NCBI GenBank assembly: GCA_050084515.1
Contig: CM114273.1
Location: 21,266,001 to 21,330,000 of the forward strand
DNA length: 64,000 bases
Reading direction: 5' to 3'
Source: Blasia pusilla
Lineage: Eukaryota > Marchantiophyta > Marchantiopsida > Blasiales
Part shown: piece after piece, positions 11,040 through 22,489 of the stretch
Layout: the number at the start of each line of letters is the position of its first letter
How positions within the stretch are numbered: position 1 is the stretch's first letter
The notes under the pieces: model-generated
Told to the model about the DNA's origin: nothing
Database searches by the model: none
The model's input: the letters and a program-made list of their open reading frames with translations, nothing else
Made by a program: the position numbers and the translations under genes

Positions 11040-12780
11040 TGTGAGCCGTCTCGGCAAACACTCTTCTACTCCACTCTAGTGTCGCAATGTCCCTAAGGAC
11101 TCTTATCATCTGGTAATTCTACAATTTCTACATCAAGAGGAGGTCGGCCATGCATGGTCGAAGGTCTATTGAAAAAAATTGGCGAGTTATTCTTCATCCT
11201 CTCCCTCCATCCTTCTACAATTTTGAAGAACCTAAAACCTCGTTATGCACTCTTACCTCGGAAGGTACAAAAGGTGCTATGGGTGGTTCCTATACATAGG
11301 GTGGATTTGCCACCTCAGGTAATGGAGCCATATGCTGCGCAAATTGTCTCTTCCAATGCTGGTCGATATACTCCAACTCCTACGTGATTTGGGCTTTTAA
11401 GTTTTGGATTGCCTCGTTACTTAAATCTTGATCCTCTTATGGTTCTTCCCATACTTCCGCCCTAAGTTTTTGATCGGCCTCCAATAGTGCAAGCTTCGCT
11501 GTGACTTGGCTCCACTGAGATACCAATTCACCGTTCATATGTTGTTGATCCCTAATCAACTCCCTTTCTTCCCACTTTCTAGCATTGCACTTTGGAAGCT
11601 AGCTTGGAGAAGACCTATCCGCTCATGTAGTTTCTCCATGTTCAGCAAAGATTGCTGTAGTTGAGCAAAGAGCTTATCTCCTCCATGCTCAATGTCGATG
11701 GCCAAGCTCTCCCACTATCGGGCGTTGCGTGCTTCATATCATGCCTGGAATAACTCTATCTTTGTTTGGCGAAGAGCCTTCTTCAGCTCTCCAATTTTGA
11801 TTTCTTGCGCACGATTCTGGCGCTCCATTCACTCATTGATCGTCTTCTGCAACTGAGTGAGCCGCAGGTTTCTGAGGACGTTTATAAACTCTTGTCACGT
11901 GGCGTGGTCGGAAAAGTTACCTATCTGTTTGAGCTCCGTGCCCAGGGGTTCTACGATTTTCAGAAACGAGGTCAAATGTCTCAAGGTTATGTGTAGAGGT
12001 TGCACCACCAGACTTTCTATGGAACCGGAAGGGACAACCGATGGTTCCACTGCTTCCGTCGCGGGTGTCTCAGCTGCTTCCTCCCCCGCCTCTTGATGTG
12101 GTTTGATTCAAACCCTCTTCAGTGTCCATACCTCTAGCGATTGTGAGGGTGGCCAGGACGAAAACCCTTTTGGTGGCCTTTGCCTAGTCCTCGGCACACT
12201 TTGAGGTGTTGCCGCTTAGGTCATGAGCAAAGACATACCATGAGACATACAAGCCCCAAAAAATTGACTCTTGGCTCTTTGGGCTGCCGATGCATATTCC
12301 AAAGAGTGTAAAATTTCTTTACAAGATATTACTCATATAATAGGTCCTATCTGGATTGAACAAGACCTGGTACAACCTACAAAATTGCGCAAATAGAGGA
12401 GGACTCAACATCTATGGCTTGTAGCCGTTCCTCCCTAATTGCTCTGTTGTGACACACCCTAATTCTTCAAGCTACTTTTGTCAAACAAGAGCATCACAAT
12501 CGAGTTCCTCTTCTCGGCCCGCACGTAACTCATACATGACTTGCCACAAGTCAGCGGTCCAATTTTTCAGCTACGCCTGATACTTGTATCCCTTCTTACT
12601 AAATTCAACCCTGGAGCTCGAATGTAGCTCCGTGAGTAACGCCACCAGAGACTGCGACCAATCTGCTCCAAAGAACTGCCACAAAGACCTTTCTTCCAAG
12701 GCTTCGCGTCGTTCACTCGAAATCCGTAACGCAGGGTACACCCCACACTTCATGATCACAATGTCTTCCTTGCTACTCTG
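11040..12780 (-). pseudogene. Extra 3' coding region of unknown function, partly coiled-coil
   Basis: Between RNase H and the LTR the minus strand holds broken but protein-like frames. One (12759-12571) contains the RREALEERSLWQFFG and SRVEFSKKGYKYQ segments. A later part (about 11900-11450) reads as a Leu/Glu/Gln-rich helical stretch suggesting a coiled coil. A Pro/Glu/Ser-rich linker near 12100-12050 joins them. There are no integrase motifs. This may be a captured or accessory ORF of the family; I do not recognise it. Confidence 0.45.
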
Positions 12781-14643
12781 ATTTTTCTGCTTCCGACGAT
12801 TCTTGCGCGATCTCTACAAGGCCCTCTTTGATTGATTCTTGACAGTTTTGGCTGCTCTTGCCATGAGAAATGAGCAAATTTGTGCCCTTGGTCCGACTAC
12901 GCTGCGCCTTATAACCGTCAGTCTTACGTAACGACCGACCCTTGCGTAAGCTGCTTTGACCACCAGGGCACGAAGCGCAAAATGGTCGACATGAAAAACA
13001 AAGGGGTATCCTTGCAAGTAATGCCAAAACTTCTTGCAGGCAAAGACCATGCCCAAGGCTTCCCTCTCCGTAATAGTGTACTTCTGCTGTGCGATAGAAA
13101 GTTGTCACCCTACATAATAGATAGGGTAATCCTTCTTCTTCTCATCTAGTTGACTTAGTACTACACCAATTGCAAATGACGAGGTGTCAACATACATCTG
13201 GAACACCTTCGTCCAGTCCGGGGGACGAAGCACAGGAGATGTCACCAGAGCCTGCTTCAACTCCTCAAATGCCCTCTAATATGCTGGCAACCACTCCCAT
13301 TCCTCGGTCTTCTTCAGCATGGTTGTTAGAGGCTTTGCCTTTAGCACATAATCCTTGATGAACCGGTAATATCCCACATGCCCCAGGAATCCCCTTAGCT
13401 CACAAAGATTCTTGGGAGCTTCCAACTCCAAAATTATCTCCACCTTTGCCTTGTCTACTTCAATACCACGTGATGACACTCGATGCCCTAGTAGAATACC
13501 TTGTTTCATAGCAATGTAAGACTTCTTCGGGTGCAATGATAGCTGCACTTCTTAGCACCCAGCAAGGATTAGCTCTAGCTTCTACAAATGATCTTTGGCG
13601 GAGCTGAAGACACAAAAGTCATCTGAGAAGATCTTTATGAATCTTCGCAAATAGTCTTAGAAGATAGCAATCATCATTCTTTGGAAAGTGGCCCGGGCAT
13701 TACACAACCCAAAAGGCATCACCCGATAGGCAAAAGTACCCCAATCCATGGTGAAAGTAGTCAGGGCCCGGGTCCTCTCTCTGGTAGACACTTGATTGTA
13801 ACCGGAATACCCGTCCAAGAAGGTATAGCGTTCATGGCCAGCCACCCTATCTAAGATAGTGTCTGTAAAGGGAAAGGGGTGGTGATCCTTGAGGGTGGCC
13901 ACATTAAGCTTCCTATAATCTTGACATACTCGGATCTTCCTTGTCTGCTTCTTCGAAACAATGACTATGGGGTATACCCATTCACTACTGAGCACCGAAT
14001 AGATGACTCTAGCTTCCAATCTCTCATCAATTTTGTCTTTGACCGTTAAAGAATACATTGGGTTTAACCTGTACTGACGCATTTGCACAGAAAGTGCGTT
14101 GGGTTTTAAATCAATTCTATGCTCTCCATACTTGGCGGGTACTCCCTTCATCTCATCCATGGTGTAGGAAAACACATGTAGGTACCTTGAAAGCAAAGTT
14201 TTGTATTGAGAAAGTTCGGGTGCAAACAAGTCCGCCGACAAACGCAAGGCCTTAGCCTCGTGAATAAAGACCTCTTGGTAGTCCTTCTCTTGGACCATCT
14301 TCTCCATAAATTGGTAGGTGGTGAGCCTAGCTAATTCCTCCCTTGAACAGGACTGGATTTGCTCCGATCGTAGAAATTCTTCATCTATCTCATAGCACTC
14401 CAAATAGCACACATAGGACGAGGACTCTGTGTCAACTACCTGGTCTTGATCCGAGGTATACCCCTCATCTATGGCAGATGTCTCTCCTTGAGAAGGCCAA
14501 GGTTTCCCTGATAATTTCACTAACTTCTTTGGGGTACTATACAGTGCTTGGAAAGTAAATCTTCCTCTCTTCCAATCCGTGTTAACTTGAGCTCCATAGA
14601 GCCACGGTCTCCCAATGAGCACAGGGTAACCAGTGACTCTCAA
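12781..14643 (-). pseudogene. Gypsy reverse transcriptase and RNase H, second family
   Basis: From 14643 the minus strand reads GYPVLIGRPWLYG (end of protease region), CQDYRKLNVATLKDHHPFPF, YTFLDGYSGYNQ, MPFGLCNARATFQRMM, and after a stop the FSDDFCVFS catalytic box (near 13610). LLGHRVSSRGIEVDKAKVE and the thumb follow (13548-13276), then RNase H with YVDTSSFAIGVVL (near 13190) and FHVDHFAL (near 12985). Stops and frameshifts break it at about 13655, 13550, 13275 and 13110. YMDD-type Tyr is replaced by Phe-Ser before DD. Confidence 0.82.
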
Positions 14644-14646
14644 AGG

Positions 14647-15570
14647 CTAAAGGATAAGATAGTCCAATAGAAATAGCACTCCCCGTATCATGGTGAGGAT
14701 CTCATTGAGTTGCCCCAAAGGTCGCTTGCGAGACTGGTCTGCAAAGCGTAAGTACTTATTGGTAGGATCATATTTAGTGTATCCCAAGGCTTGAGGAGTT
14801 TTCTTTGTCATGATGTTGATCCCGCTTCCAAAATCTATAGGGACCTTCTTGATGGTATGCCCTTCAATCTCTACTTCCACCTCCGGAGCACCCAGATCTT
14901 CAACTTCGATGCGAAATAGATCTACCATGGGGAGGTTCTTTGCACGCTCCTTCTTCTTATGTCTGCCTTTCCACTGGTGGAGTATTTTCCCATAAACAGG
15001 GTTTTCCATTAATAACTGCAACAAAGAAATATTTTCGGGATTGGTAGCCAAATATTTCAATAAGTTGTAAGCTTCCATCACCAAGGGCGAAGCCACCGAG
15101 GTCTCTACTTTTCCTTCTTTGTAATGGGGTAAGACGCCATGCGCGAAGACTCCACTTCTTTGTTCTTCATGAACTTGGTTACGGACATGCTTCTCAACTT
15201 TTAGGTAGAAGTACTTCGGATGATTAGGATCAAAATCCAGGTCCTCCTCACTTTTAAGAATAGCTTTCCCTGCTTGAAACATCTCACCCGCTTTCTTTGT
15301 AGACGAAACACTTTGCGAAGATGAAGACTCTAGGGTCTTCGCCCTCACAATCTTCTTCTTAGACTTGGACCTGGTATCCATTGCGAAGACCTCGTTGAGG
15401 ACGTCTTGAGGCCAATTGGAAGACTCTTCTTCAGTCCTCATTTTTAGGCCTTCTTCTACAATTGTCACCTTCCTTGTCTTCCTGGGTGAGGTGACATCTT
15501 CCACATGTACTAGGTGCATATTAACACCATTCTTAATTGGCTTTGCTGGGTGCTGGAAGGGTGGTGACAA
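14647..15570 (-). CDS. Gag-Pol junction and protease-like region, second family
   Basis: An open frame of 307 codons. Its C-terminal part has PIDFGSGINIMTKKTPQALGY, a retroviral-type aspartic-protease flap region in which the usual D-[ST]-G reads D-F-G, then FADQSRKRPLGQL. The N-terminal part is basic and Ser/Lys-rich (KSKKKIVRAKTLESSSSQSV). The frame stops at 14647, directly before the RT frame at 14643, which continues in the same frame. The altered D-F-G suggests the protease is inactive. Confidence 0.65.
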   Translation of the reverse strand: MSPPFQHPAKPIKNGVNMHLVHVEDVTSPRKTRKVTIVEEGLKMRTEEESSNWPQDVLNEVFAMDTRSKSKKKIVRAKTLESSSSQSVSSTKKAGEMFQAGKAILKSEEDLDFDPNHPKYFYLKVEKHVRNQVHEEQRSGVFAHGVLPHYKEGKVETSVASPLVMEAYNLLKYLATNPENISLLQLLMENPVYGKILHQWKGRHKKKERAKNLPMVDLFRIEVEDLGAPEVEVEIEGHTIKKVPIDFGSGINIMTKKTPQALGYTKYDPTNKYLRFADQSRKRPLGQLNEILTMIRGVLFLLDYLIL

Positions 15571-15599
15571 ATTTGACCAAGAGTCGGGGCACTTGAGGC

Positions 15600-16757
15600 T
15601 CTAGACATTCTACCATAATATATCCTCCCTTCTTACAATTTCCACACAAGGGATTCAAACCCACGGGTCTTTTTGGGTTGGGACAATTGTTCGCCCAGTG
15701 ATCGGTTGCCCTGCAATTATAACATCAATTCCTCTTAATAGGTGGGGTAAACGCTGCGCGTCCCATGATTTGTCGTAGACGCCTTTGCTCTCCGAATTAT
15801 GGCGGCACGTATCTTGGGATCCAGCTATGAGAAGTACTAGCCCCACAAATTGCTTGAACCACATAACATCCTTCCCACTGGTTGGCTTCATACCATCCCT
15901 CCTTCTTTGAGGGTTCTTTTTCCATCCAACATAAATCGCATTGTAGTGGGCACTCTAGGACTGTATGCCCCTGAGTCCCACAAGCACTGCACCACATATT
16001 AGGCCGTATAAGACCCAACCTTCTTCTAGGGTCTTTCTGAGCCGCCAAATGTACCTTTAACTCGGCCATTTGCTTTGTCAACTTACTGATGGCAGACTTC
16101 TCCCCATCCTTCTTTGTCTTATGAGCGGGACTCACTGACTTGCGATGCTCGTTCTTTGTGATCTAATCCTTAAGTCCTTTTCCCTCAGCTGAGGACCTTC
16201 TTGGGCGTCTTGCTTTCTTCTTCTTCTTGCCCTTGGAGTCTTCCTTAGACTCTGAGTCTTCATTGCTAGTGCTGCCTGACGAGGTATCCAAGGAGTCAGA
16301 CGAAGATGAAGACTCCTCTGATGAAGAGTTTGTCCTCTTCTGATGATGTCTCTTCTTGTGCGTCCTCATGGATTTTTCCGAGGCCTCATAAGCTTCGGAA
16401 GAGGCGATGACAGTTGCTAATGAGTCATGCTGCCCTTCGTGACAATAAGGATCCATCTCCTTTGATAACCCTGACACATACCAATCCACCAACTGTGGCA
16501 CAGCGGTGTGCTCCAACTTACCAACCAAGTTGTGAAACCACTGATTATACTCTCTCAAAGTCTCTTTCTTCCTTCTTTTAAGATCACAAAGGTTCGTAAG
16601 CAGGCGATCATCAAATTCTAGGTCTCGAAACTCATGAAGGAACGCCTTAAGCAAGGTCTTCCAAGTTTTCAAGAGCTCTGCATCTAACCCCTCATACCAC
16701 TGACTGGCACGCTTCTTTAAGAGTCCAGGAAAGACTCTAAGAAGATCTTCCTATGAT
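15600..16757 (-). pseudogene. Gag with CCHC zinc knuckles, second family
   Basis: 16740-16163 reads a retrotransposon gag core (KTWKTLLKAFLHEFRD, LKRRKKETLREYNQWFHNLV, VDWYVSGL), followed by a Ser/Asp/Glu- and Lys-rich tail. After a stop, three knuckles follow: CSACGTQGHTVLEC (near 15990), CYNCRATDHWANNC (near 15715), and a degenerate CGNCKKGGYIMVEC (His to Tyr, near 15650). The start is lost at about 16757, where CACTA-like sequence begins. Confidence 0.72.
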
Positions 16758-16780
16758 CCTTCTCCATTTTCTTTTGGTAT

Positions 16781-19700
16781 ATGGGTAAACTCCAGAATAA
16801 AGTCATCCGCAAAATCTCTCTTACTTCTTGCAAAGGTGGGTTGCCCCATATCAGTACTCTCGGTGCCATTGAACTAAATGACGCTGCAGTTGCCATAGCT
16901 CAATCAGATTTTAGCCAAGTACATGTAGTGGAAGTTTTGCAAAGCATGGACAACAATGGGGATGAATCATATCAAGATCTCATCGATTCGATAAACTAGA
17001 AGTCCATAGTTTTTTTTCTTATGTGTATGTTTCTTTTAGTTCGTGTTGGGATGAACCATTTGATAAACATGTTTTGCCTTCACACAACTTGAGAGCTATA
17101 TTTGTGTAGGGATATGGAGCCAAACGTTGCAGAGAGTGATTATTCCAATAGATAAGGTGAAGTATGACTCCAATGTGAGAAGAACCATAAATCTAGTGTG
17201 CATAGTCATGAGAAGAGAAAGGGAGTGGAGGCCTCATGAGACTCCAACCATAAGGTCCATGATGTAGATGCTCCCATTGATAATTAATTGGAGGATACTA
17301 GCACGGCCTACAAGAAGAATCGTGAACGCAACATTCAGAGAAGGAAAGAGATGGAGAGAGTTCTTTTTCAGAACTGCCAATTGACGTATGTTTTCTTGGT
17401 CTAGTGTATATGGTTGGGGGATCCTTTAGTGGATTTAAGTTAGTGCAAGTAAATTTCATAGTGATTGTTGGTGAAATTATATATACACATGATTACTCAT
17501 GGCGTAGAATGAATCTGCTCTTGTTTATTGAACTAATTGTGAAACATGGATAGTAATGGAGCAATTCAAAGAAAGAGGCAACTAGCTACAAAGATTCATG
17601 TTGCTCCAGGCATAGTAAGCCTTCGCGGACAAAGTGCACGCCTCAAGAAGACCCTAAATATTCCTACTTTCTCATATAGGAAATTTGAGAAGGAACCAAT
17701 GGGACATACATCAGATTAAGACAATGGGGCCCATGAGGATTTACCTGATCCTGTAAGTACCTGATTGTGGGATTATCCATTTTATTCAATTGAAAGACAT
17801 TGATTTATAGTACGAGATACTTGACATGAGTATTCTTTCTATGATCCTACCTTGTTTGCTGATTAAATTGAGCTCTTTATTGTGTATAGGGATCAAAATA
17901 TATGAAAGGAGTCCATGCTGATAGTGTAGAGAGACAAAGATCCCAAGGACAACAAAATGTCATTAAAGACAGGATGCATGTACACGCCCTACATACTTAG
18001 ACATGGACAATATGTCCCATGAACCTCCATGGGAGACTTAGAGTTGGAGAGGAGGCCACTTGTGGGGTGGTTCTCCTTGGGGTGGGTGGTACAACCAACC
18101 CCCTCTAAATATGTATGGAAGATCTCGGGAGCATGACTCTCAACCTATGGATGAAAGAAGTCTCCATGCAAGAGATGCAGAGAGGTACGTTGGGGGCATG
18201 TCAAGAGATTGATTTATGTGGGACCATTCACCCCCCTGAGGTGAATCACACAGACCAGGTTCCTACAACCATGTACCACATGTTGTAGCAGAAGATTGGA
18301 GGCATGGAGACCGTAGATATCCCCTTGAGAGTCGCCCTAAATGGCATTCAGTGAGTACTTAATTCTATTCAATTTATTCATTTCACATGACTTTATCATG
18401 TCTGAATGTATTTGTGATTTATTATCCTTTAATATTCCTTTGCATGAACAGGTTCCACCTCCAGGAGAATTAGAAGGGCCTTCGGTAAGGTGTTGAATTC
18501 AGTATCTTTGCCATAACATGTTTATGGTTATGATTTCATATATCTTCCATTCAATTATAGATTTCAGATATCTCCAATAGCTACTTCTTGTGCAGATGTT
18601 TAGGGATCCACCAAGTAGAAGTCAATCATATATGACTCCCACAACACTAGAAAACACTCCATCTACAAGTGGTGGGATTCAGCCTTCTGGAGGTGGGGAT
18701 TTAGATATCTTGTTATAGATTTCTGAATTTGATTAAAGATTTAAGGTTGATGTTGGTTCCCATCTCCCCTTGAACCTCTCCTTCCCACAGGGAATTTTTA
18801 TAAATGAACCTCTCCATGGCTACTAGTAGCATAGAGTCCTAACACCTTTCTAATTATATGATGAGTGTTCTGATGTGAAATAAGAGAAGCAAGGATCTGG
18901 CCATCGCCGTACAAAGCGGGACCTTTGGAACAAAGAGGCTCTGAGCAGAACCAGACCCATCTTCGATCCAGATGTGAGTTATTGGAGACTGGATGGGCCG
19001 ATAATACGGCCCCTGGTTATGAGGCATGGTTGAGTGATGTAAAGGTATGGAAAATGCGTTACTTAGATATCTCATGTGTGGACATAGATAAACAAGATAG
19101 TATTTGCATGGACATCATCCGCAATCATATGGACATGGATTGGGAGTATGTTGGTGCATCCAGGTTAAACCCGGATTGCTTGAGGAAGAAGATGTCTTCT
19201 TTACTTAAGATTGAGAGATACATGCTAAAGACTTACTTCAAGAGCAAGGGGGGCATCGTGCGGTGAAATGTCACCCCGATCATAAGCTTGTAGAATGGGA
19301 ATGCTTTGTAGACTACTGGTTGTCCCGTGTAGCCAAGATGAAATCAGAAGTAATGAAATCGGCAAGGGGCAAGGTGGAGAATCCGAATCCCAGTGGACAT
19401 TTAGGTGTTCAGGGTGTGAAGATTGGGGTTTTAAGTGTTCTTTGCAACTCCTTACTTGAGATGATGTTCTTTACTTCCAATATAAGTGTATTGTTATGTA
19501 CTTCAATACACAACTATGGGTGCAGTCCTTCCAACCAAATGGAGTAAAGAAAGATAAAACATGTACTTTTATTTTACATTAGGTACATTTCTTAGATTCT
19601 TACAATGTTGAGTTGGCTTGTAGGAGGGGGGAACAATAGAAATTCAAAATGAAAGGGAGTTGCGAAGTACTACACGTTTGAGTGGAGGCTCAAAAGTAAG

Positions 19701-21925
19701 GTCCATCCTTGAGTGGTATAGCATGGGACATGAAGCATTTATGTTACTAAGAAGTATTTCTTTAAATCTGCTTGTACATTGATAGGCTAAATCATTGTAC
19801 CCTCTTCACTATGTCTTTGTGTTTCGCACAATGTCATGGAGTCACAAGTTACTAATCAACTAGAGGTGCAAGAGAAGCGATGGGTAGAGGATGTGAAGCT
19901 TTTAAGGCATAAGTTAAGTTCCACGAGAGGAGAATTAAGTGGACAAATTACAAATTTGGTTCAAATAGTAGCAGATCTTCCACGGAGGACAGTAGGGGTA
20001 GAGGCTTCCAATGCCCACTCAACACCACGCATGACGGAGTCTAAAGTGCAAGAAGGTATTTCCATTTGTAAGGAATCATTGTATGCTTGTGCAAATCCTC
20101 ATTTGAGTATTTGGTATCGTGTTATGTATTTCAATACACAACTATATGTGCAATCCTTCCAACTAGAAGGTAATTTCTTAGTGTTATTTCCATGCTCTTG
20201 TGCTTGCCTTGAATTTAGCAATGTAGTTGATTTATAAACTGTGTATGAAGATGTGGATGTGGGTATGACAGGAAGGAGACAAGTACCATTACAAAATATG
20301 GATCCACTAAGTGGCGGTTCAAGTGATAGAGAGGCGACACATAAGGGCCTGGGTACAATGTGGTTAGGAAATTCAAGTAATCAGATATCTCCAATTCTTA
20401 GATTTTAGGTTAGTTCTTGAGATTTCAGATTACTGAATTAGGTTAGTTACTTAAGATGGACTGCCGATGTTCTTACAGGGAATCAAAAGATATTTGCTCC
20501 CTCCATCAAGTTAGGTGGAGAGGTAAGCTCAATTCGCCAAGGTATTTCCTAAACTTTCCTAGTCACGGGGATTTTGAAATGTAGCTCAAAATTAAGGGCA
20601 TCTTCATATTCACAGAAAAATTGTGCTCTAGTTCATTGAGAGAAACTAATAAATCTGGATTCATACTTATGTAGGAGTGTACATTGTGACAACTCCTTCG
20701 ATTCATGTGTCTCCTAAAGGTATGTAGTCTAGATACTGGTGCTTGAATTTGCTTTCTACCTTTCCTTTTTTTAGATATGATACCAAATAATGGTAACTTT
20801 TTTCATCTTATGTGACTTCACATTCAATTGATTGGACATGCAGGAAAGACAGACACTATGCCTATATTCAAAGATCCTTTGAGTGGCTGCTCAAGTGATG
20901 GAGAGGCCACACTTGGCCGGAAAGGTATCCTAAACTCTTACCTTAGTGCATGTTTTCTTACAGTATCTTTAAAACCAAAGTGGGAGTGGAAAGCCTTCTC
21001 ACAAATAAGAATATGGATCTTGATGCAATTTGAAGTTGTCCATGGTTTTTTTTTTTCATTTTCTTCTAATGCTCTTCAATGTTTTCTAGTAGGAAAGGAG
21101 AAGATTAGGAGCCCCCCCCCCCATTGAAGCCGGGTGGAGAGGTGAACTCCAACCGTAAGAGTAAGTTTTCTTCTACATGCTCTCTTACAAAAATTGGTTA
21201 GAGTTTAAGGTTCTCCTTGATGGATGCTTGTTCCAGGTTTTAGCAATCTGATCTTGTTAATATGGAAAATAGCACGTATTCAGGTCTTGAGGCATTTTCT
21301 TGGTCGCTGTAAAACAATTTCAGATCTTGATCGCTGCAAAAAGAGTTCAGATCTTTCAAATATAATCATTTTCTTGTATGATTAAATCATGACAACAAAT
21401 TTGTATGTAGGGGCACAAAAGAAGAGGACTCAAGAGATTCTACTGGAAAAGAATCTTGAAGATGGTTTGCTAGTAAAACCATCTCCAATAAAGAAGAATT
21501 CTAAATCCAAAGTGCACTTTGATTTTGGAAGTGAAGGACGTGACAGCAAGCCTAAGTCAAGTGGGGGGAGGTAAAAAAGAAGAAGGTAATAGCCAATGCT
21601 CATCACAATTTCAAGTGTTTTTTGTAAGCTTGCTGCTTGTTTTTTATATGACATCTGAAGACATGTGTGATATTCCCCTTTCAAGTTAGAATCTGGTTGG
21701 GAACTATTTAATCATACTTTGATCATACAGTTGCAGATAGGCGATGATGTCGCCTTCACACAACACATAAATCCTCGCCATTTACTTGCCCATGGAGTGA
21801 TAACAGGGACATCCGGTCGTGATAAGTGTCATGGCAAAGACATTCCAAATGGGGTTATGGGGGTCACAATCCAGAGTGTCTTAGAGCCGGGGTATGCCTT
21901 ATGGGAACTTATGGCAAACCAATGA
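16781..21925 (+). pseudogene. CACTA/EnSpm accessory gene (Transposase_24 / DUF8039-like), decayed, intron-split
   Basis: Open segments on the plus strand are separated by intron-like AT-rich gaps. 18925-19266 and 19263-19420 contain LKTYFKSKGG and WECFVDYWLSRVAKMKS, like the plant Transposase_24 (Ptta/EnSpm) family. 19836-20070 is a coiled-coil-like segment (VEDVKLLRHKLSSTRGEL). 21410-21574 is basic. 21719-21925 has LQIGDDVAFTQHINPRHLLAHGVI and KDIPNGVMGVTIQSV, which matches the minus-strand frame at 34123-33848 and resembles a DUF8039-type domain. Stops show decay. The protein would bind subterminal repeats if it is TNPA-like. Confidence 0.55.
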
Positions 21926-22489
21926 GGGGGACGATCCCCCTTAAGGAGTATTAGGTGATGCAATAGGAAAAAATGTACTTTGGCCTGAACTGAACTTAAA
22001 ACAACAGGTAGATTAAGGCTTCTTCGTTGTTTCCTTCATATTCTTGGAAATAGTGGTAGCAAAGGAGATTTTGTGATCCATGAAGCATTTCAAATCTCAC
22101 CTATTTTGCCAAAAATGAGATAAACTCATATGTTTTGTGGTCATATTTTGTGATCACATATAATATGGTCAGATTTTGTGATCATGTGTTAGTAAAATAT
22201 GGTTCCTTGAAATTTGATTCCAAGTTTTATGGGTGTCAAGAGTATTGCTTCTTTTATACTTCATACTTTAAGATGAAAAGTAGTATATATAGATACTAAA
22301 AGAGTTCATATCTGAGTCTTAAAATTCCACATATCATAGAACTTTACCTATAGACTTATAGATACTAAACTAATTTGTTCACGTATTAGAAAATTGAATC
22401 TTAAAACTTCACATATCAAAGAACTTCAAATATAAGTACAAATGTAATTGTATTTTGTGCACTTACAGATCTGAACTCTTTTAGTTTTA

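Larger units (their letters stand above)
10384..16757 (-). mobile_element. Ty3/gypsy element, second family, minus strand, 5'-truncated
   Basis: On the minus strand, gag with zinc knuckles, an aspartic-protease-like region, RT and RNase H run from 16757 down to about 12780. An extra reading region follows to about 11040, then a polypurine tract and part of a 3' LTR (11023-10384). The family's upstream LTR and leader are absent here, but a related LTR-leader piece lies in plus orientation at 34450-36665. Integrase motifs (HHCC, DDE) were not found. Confidence 0.8.
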
